Below, piece by piece: positions 26,306-34,576 of a stretch of 44,730 bases of DNA. This stretch comes from Oscillospiraceae bacterium (lineage in GTDB: Bacteria; Bacillota; Clostridia; Oscillospirales; UBA644). The stretch is from positions 1 through 44,730 of the forward strand of contig SVMT01000018.1 of the NCBI GenBank assembly GCA_015067305.1, in the 5' to 3' direction. The notes beneath the pieces are model-generated. The model was not told the DNA's origin and did no database searches. It was given only the letters and a program-made list of their open reading frames with translations. The position numbers and the translations under genes are program-made. Each line of letters begins with the position of its first letter. Within the stretch, counting starts at the first letter, position 1.

Positions 26306-27331
26306 TTAATCGTAATAGTTCATTTGAGCCATTGGGTTGTCGGAGATGTCTTTATAGAGGACGTTGTAGGTGTTGACATTCCATAGGTCGTTTGCGTCAA
26401 GCTCGAAGACTCTGCCGCCGCGAATTGAGTAGCGATTGTAGCCGTTGTAGGAAAGGGCACCGTCATAGCAGAGTTTTATGCCGCAGTATTTTGCCGCAAA
26501 GTTGCAGTCGTGGTCATGACCGCAGCAGATAGTCTTTACGTCGCCGCGTTGGAGAATCGCCGCAAATAGTCCTGAATTTATGTTTCCGTTTCCGAGAGCT
26601 TCGCCACAGTAGCCTTCAAGTCCCGTTTCTACGGGATTTTTTGCTGCAAGCCAGAATTCGGGAAGAGGTACGTGGAAGTACATAAGTCCGGGGATTTTTT
26701 TGCCGTTATGTTTTTCCAGTTCAACGGAGCTGTTCCAATACCACATGACCTGTTCAAAATAAAGCGCGCCGTAATTTGTTTGGTCTGTGAAGTTTATAGG
26801 CAGTTTGCGGACATCGCTGATTTCGGGATTATTGCATCTTTCAATAAAATCGCCAAGACCGATATGGGAATCAAGTCCCCAGACATTGAAAAGGATATCT
26901 TCGCTGTCATGTGCTTTTATTGGCAAAACATAGTTTGCAACGCCGCCGATATCTTCGGGACCGCTTTTTGATACGTTCAGTTCAAAACGTTCATAAGCAA
27001 TCTGCTGCATTTTGTTCGGACCTGCTTCGTGGTCATGGTTTCCGAAAACGTGCGCCCAGGGTATATTGCGTTTTTCAAAAATAACAGCCAGGTCGCAAAG
27101 AAAATCATAGACCTTATCTACCTGAGGCTTATCGCTTTCGTCTGTAATGTGATGCACAGTATCACCGCAGATCAGGATAAGGTCAGGTTTTGTGTTTTCA
27201 ACAACGGCGTCTATTGCGTCAAGGGTCGCTTCGTTATGACCATGAGTGTCGGAAAACATAAGAATTTTAAATTTTCCGTCCTTGTTAAATCTAAGTGGGA
27301 TCTTTGTGTAAAGATTTTCTTCGAGGTACAT
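26306..27331 (-). CDS. Metallophosphoesterase, tandem copy 2
   Basis: A 341-residue calcineurin-like phosphoesterase, probably cytoplasmic because no signal peptide is visible. Metal-binding motifs are in order: 'LMFSDTHGHN', 'LILICGDTVHH', 'HVFGNHDHE' and C-terminal 'TICCGHDHDCNF'. The substrate is unknown; relatives include PhoD/Icc-like and purple-acid-type phosphatases. It lies 18 bp after a paralogue that shares the N-terminal 'YLEENLYTKIPL+FN.DGKFKILM' and most of the fold. CGGAGATC precedes the ATG. The two may hydrolyse related phosphoesters, perhaps from substrates delivered by the neighbouring solute-binding lipoproteins, but that link is inference only. Confidence 0.88.
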   Translation of the reverse strand: MYLEENLYTKIPLRFNKDGKFKILMFSDTHGHNEATLDAIDAVVENTKPDLILICGDTVHHITDESDKPQVDKVYDFLCDLAVIFEKRNIPWAHVFGNHDHEAGPNKMQQIAYERFELNVSKSGPEDIGGVANYVLPIKAHDSEDILFNVWGLDSHIGLGDFIERCNNPEISDVRKLPINFTDQTNYGALYFEQVMWYWNSSVELEKHNGKKIPGLMYFHVPLPEFWLAAKNPVETGLEGYCGEALGNGNINSGLFAAILQRGDVKTICCGHDHDCNFAAKYCGIKLCYDGALSYNGYNRYSIRGGRVFELDANDLWNVNTYNVLYKDISDNPMAQMNYYD

Positions 27332-27349
27332 TGTCTGATCTCCGTTCTG

Positions 27350-28375
27350 TTAAGTATTGAAATATTTATCGGGGTTGTCTGTTATGTCCATATAATGAAC
27401 CATATATGTGTTTATGTTCCATGGGTCTTTTTCGTCGATCTCAATTATTCTGCCGCCTCTGATAGACGAGAGACAGTAACCGTCAAATGAAAGTCCGCCG
27501 TCGAAGCAAAGGTTTATGCCGCAAACCTTTGAGGAGAATTCAATATTATGGTCGTGACCGCAAACAACTGTTTTGATGTCTCCGCGTTGGAGGATCTCCG
27601 CAAAAAGGCCGCTGTTTATGCCTGAACAACCAACGCCTTCGTTTACGTGACCTTGGAGCTCTGTTTCAACGGGGTTTGCAGGTGCAAGCCTGAATTCGGG
27701 TAGAGGAATGTGGAAGAACATCATGCCGGGAATTTTCTTTCCGCAATATTTTTCCATTTCCACAGAGCTGTTCCAATACCACATCATCTGGTCAAAACGA
27801 ATGGTGTCGCTTCCGCCGATAAGCCCCATGGGATTGGGAAGTCTGCTTATTTCAGAATTATTGCAGTCTTTTGCGAATACTCCGAGAGTGTCGTGAGAAT
27901 CCAATCCCCAGACATTGTATATTATTTCATCGCTGTCGTGGGCTTTGATGGGAAGAACATAGTTTGCCATACCGCTTATTTCTTCAGGCCCGCGCTTGGA
28001 AATGTTGTGTGCGAAACGCTCATATGCAGGCTGTTGCTGTGCGTTTGTAAGTCCGCAGTTCCAGTCGTGGTTTCCGAAAACATGAGCCCAAGGGATCTTC
28101 TTCTCTTCAAGGACTTCTGTCAGGTCTTTGATAAATTCGTAGATCTTTTCAAGAAGTTCCTCATCATTTTTACCTGTCATATTGTGGATCGTGTCGCCTC
28201 CGATGAGGACAAGATCTGGCTCTGCGTGTTCCACAACGGTTCTGAATGCTGCCGCAGTTCGTGGATTATGATTGTCTCTTCCGTGAACGTCCGAGACCAT
28301 AAGAATCTTGAATTTTCCGTCAGAATTGAATTTCAAAGGTATCTTGGTATATAAGTTTTCTTCAAGGTATGACAT
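27350..28375 (-). CDS. Metallophosphoesterase, tandem copy 1
   Basis: A 341-residue calcineurin-like phosphoesterase. Motifs are 'ILMVSDVHGRDN', 'LVLIGGDTIHN', 'HVFGNHDWN' and 'VVCGHDHNIEF'. The start is the ATG at 28375, where the protein begins 'MSYLEENLYTKIPL'; GGAAG lies just upstream and the paralogue starts at the same point, so the longer in-frame reading from 28408 is rejected. It precedes copy 2 by 18 bp on the same strand, and both share sequence along their full length, indicating tandem duplication. The 'GNHD' metal ligand context differs between the copies (W-N versus H-E), a hint of changed specificity. Confidence 0.88.
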   Translation of the reverse strand: MSYLEENLYTKIPLKFNSDGKFKILMVSDVHGRDNHNPRTAAAFRTVVEHAEPDLVLIGGDTIHNMTGKNDEELLEKIYEFIKDLTEVLEEKKIPWAHVFGNHDWNCGLTNAQQQPAYERFAHNISKRGPEEISGMANYVLPIKAHDSDEIIYNVWGLDSHDTLGVFAKDCNNSEISRLPNPMGLIGGSDTIRFDQMMWYWNSSVEMEKYCGKKIPGMMFFHIPLPEFRLAPANPVETELQGHVNEGVGCSGINSGLFAEILQRGDIKTVVCGHDHNIEFSSKVCGINLCFDGGLSFDGYCLSSIRGGRIIEIDEKDPWNINTYMVHYMDITDNPDKYFNT

Positions 28376-28490
28376 TTTGATCTTCCTTTCAGTGGAATAT
28401 TTTTTCATTTATTCAAACCGCAATGCGGATAATTTGCATAGTTATGAAAAGTTTTTTTAAGACGATAGAACGGTTTTATATTTGAGACTC

Positions 28491-28513
28491 TCCCCGTGAA
28501 GCACTCACGGGGA
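28491..28513 (-). terminator. Hairpin after the solute-binding lipoprotein gene
   Basis: TCCCCGTGA pairs perfectly with TCACGGGGA around a five-base loop. It lies 15 nt after the stop at 28528 (minus strand). There is no strong U run behind it, so it may be a weak terminator or a 3' stabiliser. The remainder of the 152-nt gap to the metallophosphoesterase holds nothing clear. Confidence 0.6.
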
Positions 28514-28527
28514 AAGCCGAGGTCTTA

Positions 28528-29961
28528 TCAGTTATCAAATTGATAGTAATAGTTGTCGTACATGTAGTTAAAGTTTGGTTCGATGTTTTCGTAAACCAAT
28601 TCGTTGATGGTATTTCTGTATTTTTCCATAGCTTCGGAAACGCCCACGCCATTTTTTGCCGCCGTACCGAAATCAGAGTGTACCTGTCTGCCTACGTCAC
28701 TCTGCTCCCAGAATGTATAGTCGTAACGAACATTTTCCATGAGGGCGAAGTATATTTCAGTGTCAGTTTCTGTGAGGAACACGTTTGTGTTGTAGAAGTC
28801 GTAGAGTCCTGCTCTGCCGCCGAAATCTTCAAAGGGTTCAAACCAAAGAGAGAGTGTATGTGCTGCAATGGTGGGTTCTTCGCTGGCTTTTGCGATACCG
28901 ATACCGTTGATTCTCTGCATATACTGTCCCCAAACACCGTAAGGAGCATCAGGACCTGCGGGGAAGGGCATCATGCCGTAGTCAAATTTTGCGTCATAAG
29001 CAACTGTACCTGTAGTAACCTGATCTGCACCTGCAAGACCTACCATTGAAAGTTCGTCCATGAAGTTATCAATGCTCTGAACTCCGCTTTCAAAGAAGAT
29101 AGTATCCTTGTATTCTGTTGCCCATTCAAGAGCTTTTTCGTATACTGTAACGAAAGAATCGGGATAAGGATTTATAATATTTTCGCCAGCGTCGTTTCTT
29201 GTTACGAACTGAACATTGTTGGAGTAAAGGAGTGCGCTGAAATACTGAATGGGAACCATAGACATAGCATAGAGATAGCCGTCAGATCTTTCAACATATG
29301 CTCTGTCTAAAAATTCAGTTTCGTATGTGTCCCATGTCCATGTTTCGTTTTCCCAGAATTCATGGAAGTCTATGATACCGTTGGGGATAGTCATATCTTT
29401 GTTGTAAACAAGGATATAGCTGTCAAGGGGCTGAAATCCTGGCCAGAAACAGGGGAGAACTGCGTAGGGAACGGAGTTTATCATACCTGCTTCAAGTACA
29501 TTTGCCGCACCGTATTTGTCTGTGTCGCTCAGGTCAATGTAGTCAGTGAAGTCTGTTACGGGATAAAGGAATCCAGCATTTGCAAGCATCTGCATTGCGT
29601 TCATGTAGCTGTAACTGAATGCGTCAGCTTTGACTGTTCCTGATAATGCAGCGGTCTGATAGGATGAATAGTCGTATGTGTAATTGAATACGAATTCAAC
29701 ATTTATCTCGTCTTTGATATCAGCAATTCTTTTAAGCATTGCTTCACCCTGCTGGGTATTCTTATCGTAGCCGAGAATACTTTTTGCTTCATCATAAGTT
29801 GAACCGCCGTCCCAGAAATACTGGAATTTGTAGCCTTCGTAGTCCACTTTAGTATCGTTTCCGTCGATAAACGGCAACAATACTGCGGGGTCACCGCTAC
29901 ATGCTGTTGTCAGTACCATTACGAAAAGTAACAGTATTGCTAATAGTTTTTTGATTTTCAT
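28528..29961 (-). CDS. Solute-binding lipoprotein (family 1), orphan
   Basis: A 477-residue extracellular solute-binding lipoprotein of the UgpB/MsmE type, normally the receptor of a sugar ABC importer. The lipobox L-T-T-A-C is followed by S-G-D-P-A-V-L-L-P-F-I-D, the motif shared with other lipoproteins here. The body has the two-lobe pattern with 'GMINSVPYAVLPCFWPGFQPL', 'WENETWTWDTYETEFL' and 'FNYMYDNYYYQF' at the end. No permease or ATPase gene is nearby. A second, related binding protein lies directly upstream. TTGGAGGA precedes the ATG. The ligand is unknown; carbohydrate is likely from family knowledge. Confidence 0.85.
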   Translation of the reverse strand: MKIKKLLAILLLFVMVLTTACSGDPAVLLPFIDGNDTKVDYEGYKFQYFWDGGSTYDEAKSILGYDKNTQQGEAMLKRIADIKDEINVEFVFNYTYDYSSYQTAALSGTVKADAFSYSYMNAMQMLANAGFLYPVTDFTDYIDLSDTDKYGAANVLEAGMINSVPYAVLPCFWPGFQPLDSYILVYNKDMTIPNGIIDFHEFWENETWTWDTYETEFLDRAYVERSDGYLYAMSMVPIQYFSALLYSNNVQFVTRNDAGENIINPYPDSFVTVYEKALEWATEYKDTIFFESGVQSIDNFMDELSMVGLAGADQVTTGTVAYDAKFDYGMMPFPAGPDAPYGVWGQYMQRINGIGIAKASEEPTIAAHTLSLWFEPFEDFGGRAGLYDFYNTNVFLTETDTEIYFALMENVRYDYTFWEQSDVGRQVHSDFGTAAKNGVGVSEAMEKYRNTINELVYENIEPNFNYMYDNYYYQFDN

Positions 29962-30004
29962 TGTTTTTCCTCCAATGTTGTTTTTTTTGTGGGGGATATG
30001 GTCA

Positions 30005-30060
30005 TTTTACCCCCCTGTGAGGTAAAATAAAGTTCATATATGTCAAAAATATGTAACTTT
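30005..30060 (-). repeat. Two-hairpin spacer between solute-binding genes, copy 1
   Basis: In the 111-nt gap between two solute-binding genes, two stems follow the upstream stop on the minus strand. The first pairs AAAGTTACATAT with ATATGAACTTT (one bulge) and is followed by ATTTTA. The second pairs TTTTACC with GGTAAAA. The same arrangement and many of the same bases recur at 31519-31575. It could be a partial terminator or mRNA-processing site. Confidence 0.6.
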
Positions 30061-30072
30061 CAATAATATTAC

Positions 30073-31476
30073 TTATTCATTGCCGTAAACTGCTTCGTAG
30101 TTGGGGATCATCCACTCTTCGATGAGTTCTGTGAGCATATCTCTGTATCTGTCCATAGCTGTGGTGATGGAGGTGTTTGCGTTGTAGAGAACATCCTGGA
30201 ATCCTGATCTTACGTCTGTACCGAGACTTCCGGCAACGTTAGCATAAGTGTAGGAAGTATTTTTGGATATTTCAACGAAAATTTCTGCATCACGCTCATT
30301 CATGAAGATGTTGTCTTTGTAATATTCGAGAAGTCCTGCGTCTCCGCCGAAAGTTTCAAAGGGTTCTGCAAGTCTGTCGATTACCATTGCTGAGGCTTCT
30401 GCATTGACAGATGTAATGGGGATCATGAAACCGTAAATATGAACCATACATGAAGTCCATTCGCCGTAGGTTGCGTCGGGACCGCAGGGGAAAGGCATGA
30501 GACCGGACTCAAAATTTCCGAGGTCGTTATATGCGATATTTCCGGTTGTGAATGCTTGAGTATAAGCAAGTGCTGAAAGATTCAATCCAAGTCTGTAACT
30601 TTCAATATCTCGTGTGTCTTCAAAGTTAAGTTTATCCCTGTAATTATCCACAAGATTTTCGCCCCAAGTCATTGCGTTTATAAATGAGCTTGAGTAAGGG
30701 TTAGCAACCAGTGTTCCGTCTGACTGCTTTTCCACAAACTGTACCTGATTGGAATGAATGAGTGCTTGATACCAATTCGATTCATGGAGAAGCAGAACAT
30801 CTACGGGATTACCTTCATTGTCCTGAATATTTGATTTTCCTATGAATTCATTTTCAAAGGTGTTGTAAGTCCATGTTTCGTTTTCGTAGTATTCGTGAGG
30901 GTCTGTCAATCCGTTTTCTTTAAAAAGGTCTCTGTTGTAAGCGATTACATAACCGCCCATGGGTTCAAATCCCGGCCATTGAGCAGGAATCACACCGTAA
31001 ACTTCACCGTTGTACATATAAGCTTCCTGCGCAGTCAAAGGACCGAATTTGATTGTGTTTTTTAGGTCAATGTAATCGGAAAGGTCTGTGAGAGAATAGA
31101 TAAGTCCACCTACGGCCAAATCGGAGGTTCCTCCTGCCGTAATAATATCGTGTGACGGTGTGCCACTCATCATTTTGATTTTGATTGCATCCATATTGAC
31201 TTTATCTTCGTCAATGATCGCTTCGATTTCGCAATTCAGTTCATTTTCGATCGAGTCGATTTTCTCAATGAGAAAATCGTATTGAGGTGTTCCCCATTCG
31301 TAATATGCGTGTTCCTCTCCGCCCTTTGACCAAGCCCAGCTGATTTTTGTTCCGTTGAGATTCAAAGAATCGTAACTTTGGGGAATGAAGTCCATAAGTG
31401 TGGCAGGTTCTGCGCACGATGTTGTAAATACTGTTGCGGCAAGAGCCAGAGTTGCTAAAATTCTTTTTGTTTTCAT
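30073..31476 (-). CDS. Solute-binding lipoprotein (family 1), orphan
   Basis: A 467-residue solute-binding lipoprotein related to the gene downstream. Lipobox F-T-T-S-C is followed by A-E-P-A-T-L-M-D-F-I-P, a variant of the shared motif in which the final D is P. Conserved body segments are 'YMYNGEVYGVIPAQWPGFEPM', 'YYENETWTYNTFENEFIG' and 'NIFMNERDAEIFVEISKN', clearly parallel to the neighbour. No ABC permease lies nearby. TTGGAGAAA precedes the ATG. The gene follows a HAD phosphatase gene after 106 nt containing a two-hairpin spacer. Duplication followed by divergence is likely; ligand unknown. Confidence 0.85.
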   Translation of the reverse strand: MKTKRILATLALAATVFTTSCAEPATLMDFIPQSYDSLNLNGTKISWAWSKGGEEHAYYEWGTPQYDFLIEKIDSIENELNCEIEAIIDEDKVNMDAIKIKMMSGTPSHDIITAGGTSDLAVGGLIYSLTDLSDYIDLKNTIKFGPLTAQEAYMYNGEVYGVIPAQWPGFEPMGGYVIAYNRDLFKENGLTDPHEYYENETWTYNTFENEFIGKSNIQDNEGNPVDVLLLHESNWYQALIHSNQVQFVEKQSDGTLVANPYSSSFINAMTWGENLVDNYRDKLNFEDTRDIESYRLGLNLSALAYTQAFTTGNIAYNDLGNFESGLMPFPCGPDATYGEWTSCMVHIYGFMIPITSVNAEASAMVIDRLAEPFETFGGDAGLLEYYKDNIFMNERDAEIFVEISKNTSYTYANVAGSLGTDVRSGFQDVLYNANTSITTAMDRYRDMLTELIEEWMIPNYEAVYGNE

Positions 31477-31518
31477 TGTTTTTTTTCTCCAATTTTCTTT
31501 TCCGAGAGAGGTGAGTCG

Positions 31519-31575
31519 TTTTACCCCCCCCGCGGAGTCAAATAAAATTCACATATTTAAAGTTTATGTAACTTT
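31519..31575 (-). repeat. Two-hairpin spacer, copy 2
   Basis: This lies between the HAD phosphatase stop (31583) and the next solute-binding gene (start 31476). It is the counterpart of 30005-30060: AAAGTTACATA can pair with TATGTGAATTT (10 of 11 pairs), and a GGGGGGTAAAA tract follows. Differences between the two copies include changes within the stems, so structure may matter more than sequence. Confidence 0.55.
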
Positions 31576-31582
31576 CTTAAGT

Positions 31583-32272
31583 TTAGTTTTTATACGCTAT
31601 TTCAGTTAAATGTGCAATGTCAATGCAAACATTCGGAATGAGTTTTTTCATTTCGGGATGGCAGGTGTCCACAACATATCCGTTGAATGCCTGAAGCATT
31701 GGCAAGTCGTTGAAGAAGTCGCCTACTGTGTAGATATCTTTAAGGTCAACATTTTTCAGTTCTGCGTAATGCGCAATTCCCGTAGCTTTGCTTGTACCGT
31801 ATTTAACTGTGTTTATCCATTGACCGTTTGAATAGGAAGTGAGTCTTCCTTCAAATTTTCTATTGAGCAATTCAGCCAATTCTTTTGCATCATTTTCGTT
31901 TTTCAGCAGCAGGGACAGCTGATGTTCTTTGCCCTTATCCGAGGCCTCAACATTGCAGTCGTATTCGTGTTCAAACTCGTAGTCTAAGGAATAAGCGTAA
32001 TCCTGATATTCCCTCTCAATTCCTCGTTCAAACCAATCCTCATAGAGAATTTTGCCTTCGCTGTCGAGGACCACTGCACCGTTGTATGCGATGGCATAGT
32101 CCAGCTTGATTCCGTGTTCTGCCAAAGTGCTTATGATCCCGGTTCCTCTGCCCGTTACGATTCCAAAATGATTACCGTTTTTCTGCCATTCGAGAACAGC
32201 ATTTTTGTCTCTGTCGGTAATAATTCTGTTTCTGTAAATCGTGCCGTCAAAGTCGCTGGCAATAATTTTCAT
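31583..32272 (-). CDS. Cof-type HAD phosphatase (second of two)
   Basis: A 229-residue HAD hydrolase of the Cof type. Motif I is 'IASDFDGTIYRN', motif II threonine lies in 'GIVTGRGTG', and motif IV is 'KDIYTVGDFFNDLPML'. It shares its plan with the phosphatase at 15893-16642. The start at 32272 gives the conserved 'MKIIASDFDGT'; AAAGGAGGG lies about 12 bases upstream, a rather long spacing. A perfect TTGACA-17-TATAAT promoter at 32407-32435 gives a leader of roughly 130 nt. As first gene of the row HAD, two binding lipoproteins, two phosphoesterases, it may dephosphorylate a product of the imported solute; that is inference. Confidence 0.87.
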   Translation of the reverse strand: MKIIASDFDGTIYRNRIITDRDKNAVLEWQKNGNHFGIVTGRGTGIISTLAEHGIKLDYAIAYNGAVVLDSEGKILYEDWFERGIEREYQDYAYSLDYEFEHEYDCNVEASDKGKEHQLSLLLKNENDAKELAELLNRKFEGRLTSYSNGQWINTVKYGTSKATGIAHYAELKNVDLKDIYTVGDFFNDLPMLQAFNGYVVDTCHPEMKKLIPNVCIDIAHLTEIAYKN

Positions 32273-32406
32273 AAAATTATCATTCCCTCCTTTTAGCATG
32301 TTTTGTAAATCTGTAATTTCTAATATTATACTGAGATACAAAACATATTCTGTTTTATTTTTTCTTAAAAAGAGTATAAGAACCCATTTTTAGTTTATTA
32401 TCTTTA

Positions 32407-32435
32407 ATTATATCATACTTATGGCAATTTGTCAA
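32407..32435 (-). promoter_or_regulatory. Consensus housekeeping promoter of the HAD/binding-protein cluster
   Basis: On the minus strand TTGACA (32430-32435) and TATAAT (32407-32412) are exactly 17 bp apart. It drives the HAD gene and possibly the whole run to 26306. It is back to back with the DUF6472 promoter; the two -35 boxes are about 21 bp apart. Confidence 0.88.
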
Positions 32436-32456
32436 TAAGGTAAGTGCGCGAAAGAC

Positions 32457-32485
32457 TTGACAATACGGAAAATATATAGTAAAAT
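32457..32485 (+). promoter_or_regulatory. Housekeeping promoter of the DUF6472 gene
   Basis: TTGACA (32457-32462) and TAAAAT (32480-32485) with a 17-bp spacer lie about 40 bp before the ATG at 32525. Confidence 0.85.
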
Positions 32486-32524
32486 ATTGGTAGTGAATTT
32501 TATTACTGAAAGGGCGAAAAAACA

Positions 32525-32707
32525 ATGACTGAAAATCCGCAATGCCGAGACTGTCTCTATTACGAATACAACGAGTATACCGCATCTTATGAATGTACCG
32601 TTTCTCTTGATGAGGACGAATATGAGCGATATTGTGCACGCCGTTATACCTCATGTCCGTATTACCACTCAGGTGATGAGTACAAAACCGTAAGAAAACA
32701 GAATTAA
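32525..32707 (+). CDS. Small cysteine-rich DUF6472 protein
   Basis: A 60-residue acidic protein with five cysteines. 'CRDCLYYEYNE', 'YECTVSLDEDEYER' and 'CPYYHSGDEYKTVRKQN' match the layout I know for DUF6472, a small protein widespread in Clostridia with no known function; the cysteines suggest a metal site. It is short but well supported by its own consensus promoter, by GAAAGGGCG upstream and by this pattern. It is convergent with the third solute-binding gene, separated by the second full copy of the composite hairpin element, whose hairpin A starts 18 nt after its stop. Confidence 0.85.
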   Translation: MTENPQCRDCLYYEYNEYTASYECTVSLDEDEYERYCARRYTSCPYYHSGDEYKTVRKQN

Positions 32708-32724
32708 TATATTGAGTAGGTTTT

Positions 32725-32963
32725 GCGAGGGAACATTTTTGTAAAATTGTTCCCTCGCGCTCCTTCAAAAAACTTTTAGAGAAGCATTTCATGCTTCATG
32801 AGGATTATAAAAAAATAATTTCAATAGCTAACGCTGTTTAGTTTTTTTATGCGTCAGCTGTTGAGACTTTTTTATAAATCCTAAAATGTCGGTTTTCTTT
32901 TTGGGAAGGGGCATGGGGAAACCGATTTTTCTTTTTCCGTGAAAAGAAAAATCGGTTCCCCCA
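32725..32963. repeat. Composite hairpin element, copy 2
   Basis: This fills the gap between the DUF6472 stop and the stop of the third binding protein. Hairpin A (32725-32758) pairs GCGAGGGAACA with TGTTCCCTCGC; compared with copy 1 the stem bases differ but pairing is kept, and the loop is the same. The CTTCAAAAAACTTTT box, the GAAGCAT/ATGCTTC stem, hairpin B (AGCTAACGC / GCGTcAGCT, one mismatch), the TCGGTTTTCTTTTTGGGAAGGGG box and hairpin C (32914-32963) follow in the same order as copy 1. Hairpin C ends 23 nt from the stop at 32986. Bases 32851-32967 recur almost unchanged at 36964-37080. Confidence 0.85.
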
Positions 32964-32985
32964 TATAACTTTGTAATTAAATTTT

Positions 32986-34356
32986 TTACTTATTGATTTC
33001 CGCCATTATCTGAGCTTCAATAGAATCGAGAGCTTCAGCTATAGTAGATGTTCCGTTTATAATTCGTGAAAATGCTCTGTTCAAATTGTCGTAACAAAAG
33101 CTACCCATTTGAACTGAATAGTCATAACCCATATTTTCAATGATGAAATTAAAGTTTTCAAAGCATTTATCGTTATTATTTTCTGTGAAAATAAGATTTT
33201 TAACGTAGTCTTTCCAACCTTCTTCAGCAGAATCTTCAAGTGGCTCAAAAATGTAATTTACGATATGTGCAATGTATTCTGATTCAATATCTGAAATATC
33301 CGAAATGTAATTGAGTCTTCTGCTTCTGTATACGAAAGCTCCCACATCTGTTTCTGTGCCTTGAGGTCCTGTAGGAAATGTGATAAAGCCGTAATCGTTT
33401 AATGCTGACGGAGCAAAGTCAACGCTTGTTTCGTCATTTGGGTTAAAAACAGTTCCGTAATATGATGGACCTACATGGTATGGAGCGATTTGCTGCTTTG
33501 TGAAATCTGTGCAACCGCCACCAGTCCAAAGCTTTTCAGATTTGAGGCCTTTAAGCCAATCTAATGCCTGAACAGATTTTTCCGAAGTCAAACCGTAAGT
33601 ATATCCTGTTTCGGAATCTCCCTCGATTATTTTGCCTCCGTTTGAAAGGATTGCGGCTTTCGCCATTTGATCGTCGCCTGCAATAACTCCGTAATACTGA
33701 GTTTCATTTTCCGTAACAGAATATGTTTTCAGCTCAGATTCAAAATTATTCCAATTCCAATCTCCACTTTCCTGGAGTTCGTAAGGATGGGTACCTCCGA
33801 ATTTTGCGATGAGTTCTGCATTAAAAAGCACAGCTCCTTCAAACTGCGGAATAAATTCCCAATGCCAAGGATAGAAACCGTACTGCTCTCCGTCGAAATT
33901 ACCGTATTGAATGAAGTTTGTAGCTCCCCATTTCATATTGCTGGTATCAATTGCGCTGAGTTGATTAAGTGATGCGAGAACATTTGATTTGTAAAGGTCG
34001 TAAGCAACTGCTGCAGTTGTGTCGAACATCTCCGGAATGTCCTCTCCTGTAATTAATAACTTTGTTACATCATCTTCGGTCATTTCCAGCATTTCAAATT
34101 CTGCGTTGTATATTTGTTCTATGCTGTGGAATCTTTCCATCATTCGTTCAACGGAATCCGTAGGCAACGCTTCATCGGGAAATGCGTACCATTCTGAGTG
34201 CCAGGATGAAGCAAAAGAAAATGTTTTTCCTTCAAGATCAATTTCTCCGCTGTCATTTGAGTCAATAAATGCCAAAAGTTCAGCAGGTTCACCTGCGCAA
34301 CTTACTGTAAGCGCCATTATTACAACGATAAAAAGCGCTGAAATTCTTTTAAACAT
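32986..34356 (-). CDS. Solute-binding lipoprotein, parent of the chimeric tag
   Basis: A 456-residue solute-binding lipoprotein. Lipobox L-T-V-S-C is followed by A-G-E-P-A-E-L-L-A-F-I-D, the shared motif. The body is of the family-1 type: 'NFDGEQYGFYPWHWEFIPQFEG', 'LQESGDWNWNNFESEL' and 'ENNNDKCFENFNFIIENM'. It has no adjoining permease. The first 32 codons, the leader and the promoter recur with 98% identity in front of the glycoside hydrolase gene upstream. AAAGGAGAA precedes the ATG. The promoter is at 34388-34416. Its 3' end carries a full composite hairpin element. Confidence 0.85.
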   Translation of the reverse strand: MFKRISALFIVVIMALTVSCAGEPAELLAFIDSNDSGEIDLEGKTFSFASSWHSEWYAFPDEALPTDSVERMMERFHSIEQIYNAEFEMLEMTEDDVTKLLITGEDIPEMFDTTAAVAYDLYKSNVLASLNQLSAIDTSNMKWGATNFIQYGNFDGEQYGFYPWHWEFIPQFEGAVLFNAELIAKFGGTHPYELQESGDWNWNNFESELKTYSVTENETQYYGVIAGDDQMAKAAILSNGGKIIEGDSETGYTYGLTSEKSVQALDWLKGLKSEKLWTGGGCTDFTKQQIAPYHVGPSYYGTVFNPNDETSVDFAPSALNDYGFITFPTGPQGTETDVGAFVYRSRRLNYISDISDIESEYIAHIVNYIFEPLEDSAEEGWKDYVKNLIFTENNNDKCFENFNFIIENMGYDYSVQMGSFCYDNLNRAFSRIINGTSTIAEALDSIEAQIMAEINK

Positions 34357-34520
34357 AGAAATTCTCCTTTTAGAGGTTTTTCTTTATATTATAACATATA
34401 AAATCAGCTCTGTCTATCCTCCCCGTATATGAATTTTTTGTGACATTTTCGGGGCGCACGAGGTAAGAAGTAATAGGGAAGAGGTAATAAGTTTGAATAA
34501 TTGTATCGGCGTCGGCTGTT
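34261..34520 (-). repeat. 260-bp direct repeat D (promoter, leader and secretion tag)
   Basis: This segment matches 36716-36975 with a constant offset of 2455 and no gap. By eye there are five mismatches in 260 bp (34286, 34323, 34327, 34417, 34514). It covers the first 32 codons of the binding protein gene, its ribosome-binding site and its promoter. Beyond 34520 similarity weakens: 34521-34556 looks like a composite-element remnant lacking hairpin C, as if deleted between two CGGTT repeats. Confidence 0.93.
34388..34416 (-). promoter_or_regulatory. Promoter of the third solute-binding gene
   Basis: On the minus strand TAGACA (34411-34416) and TATAAT (34388-34393) are 17 bp apart, about 30 bp before the ATG at 34356. 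The same boxes are repeated at 36843-36871. Confidence 0.78.
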
Positions 34521-34576
34521 AAGATTCTTTTATAATTCTGCTCAATATCGGTTCCCCCGTTATCAAGTGGATCGGT

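Noticed and set aside
27710-28354. 214-codon open frame on the plus strand
   Set aside because: It is antisense to the first metallophosphoesterase, which has complete metal-binding motifs.
32355-32792. 145-codon open frame on the minus strand
   Set aside because: It covers two opposing promoters, the DUF6472 gene and a hairpin, and has no ribosome-binding site or family resemblance.
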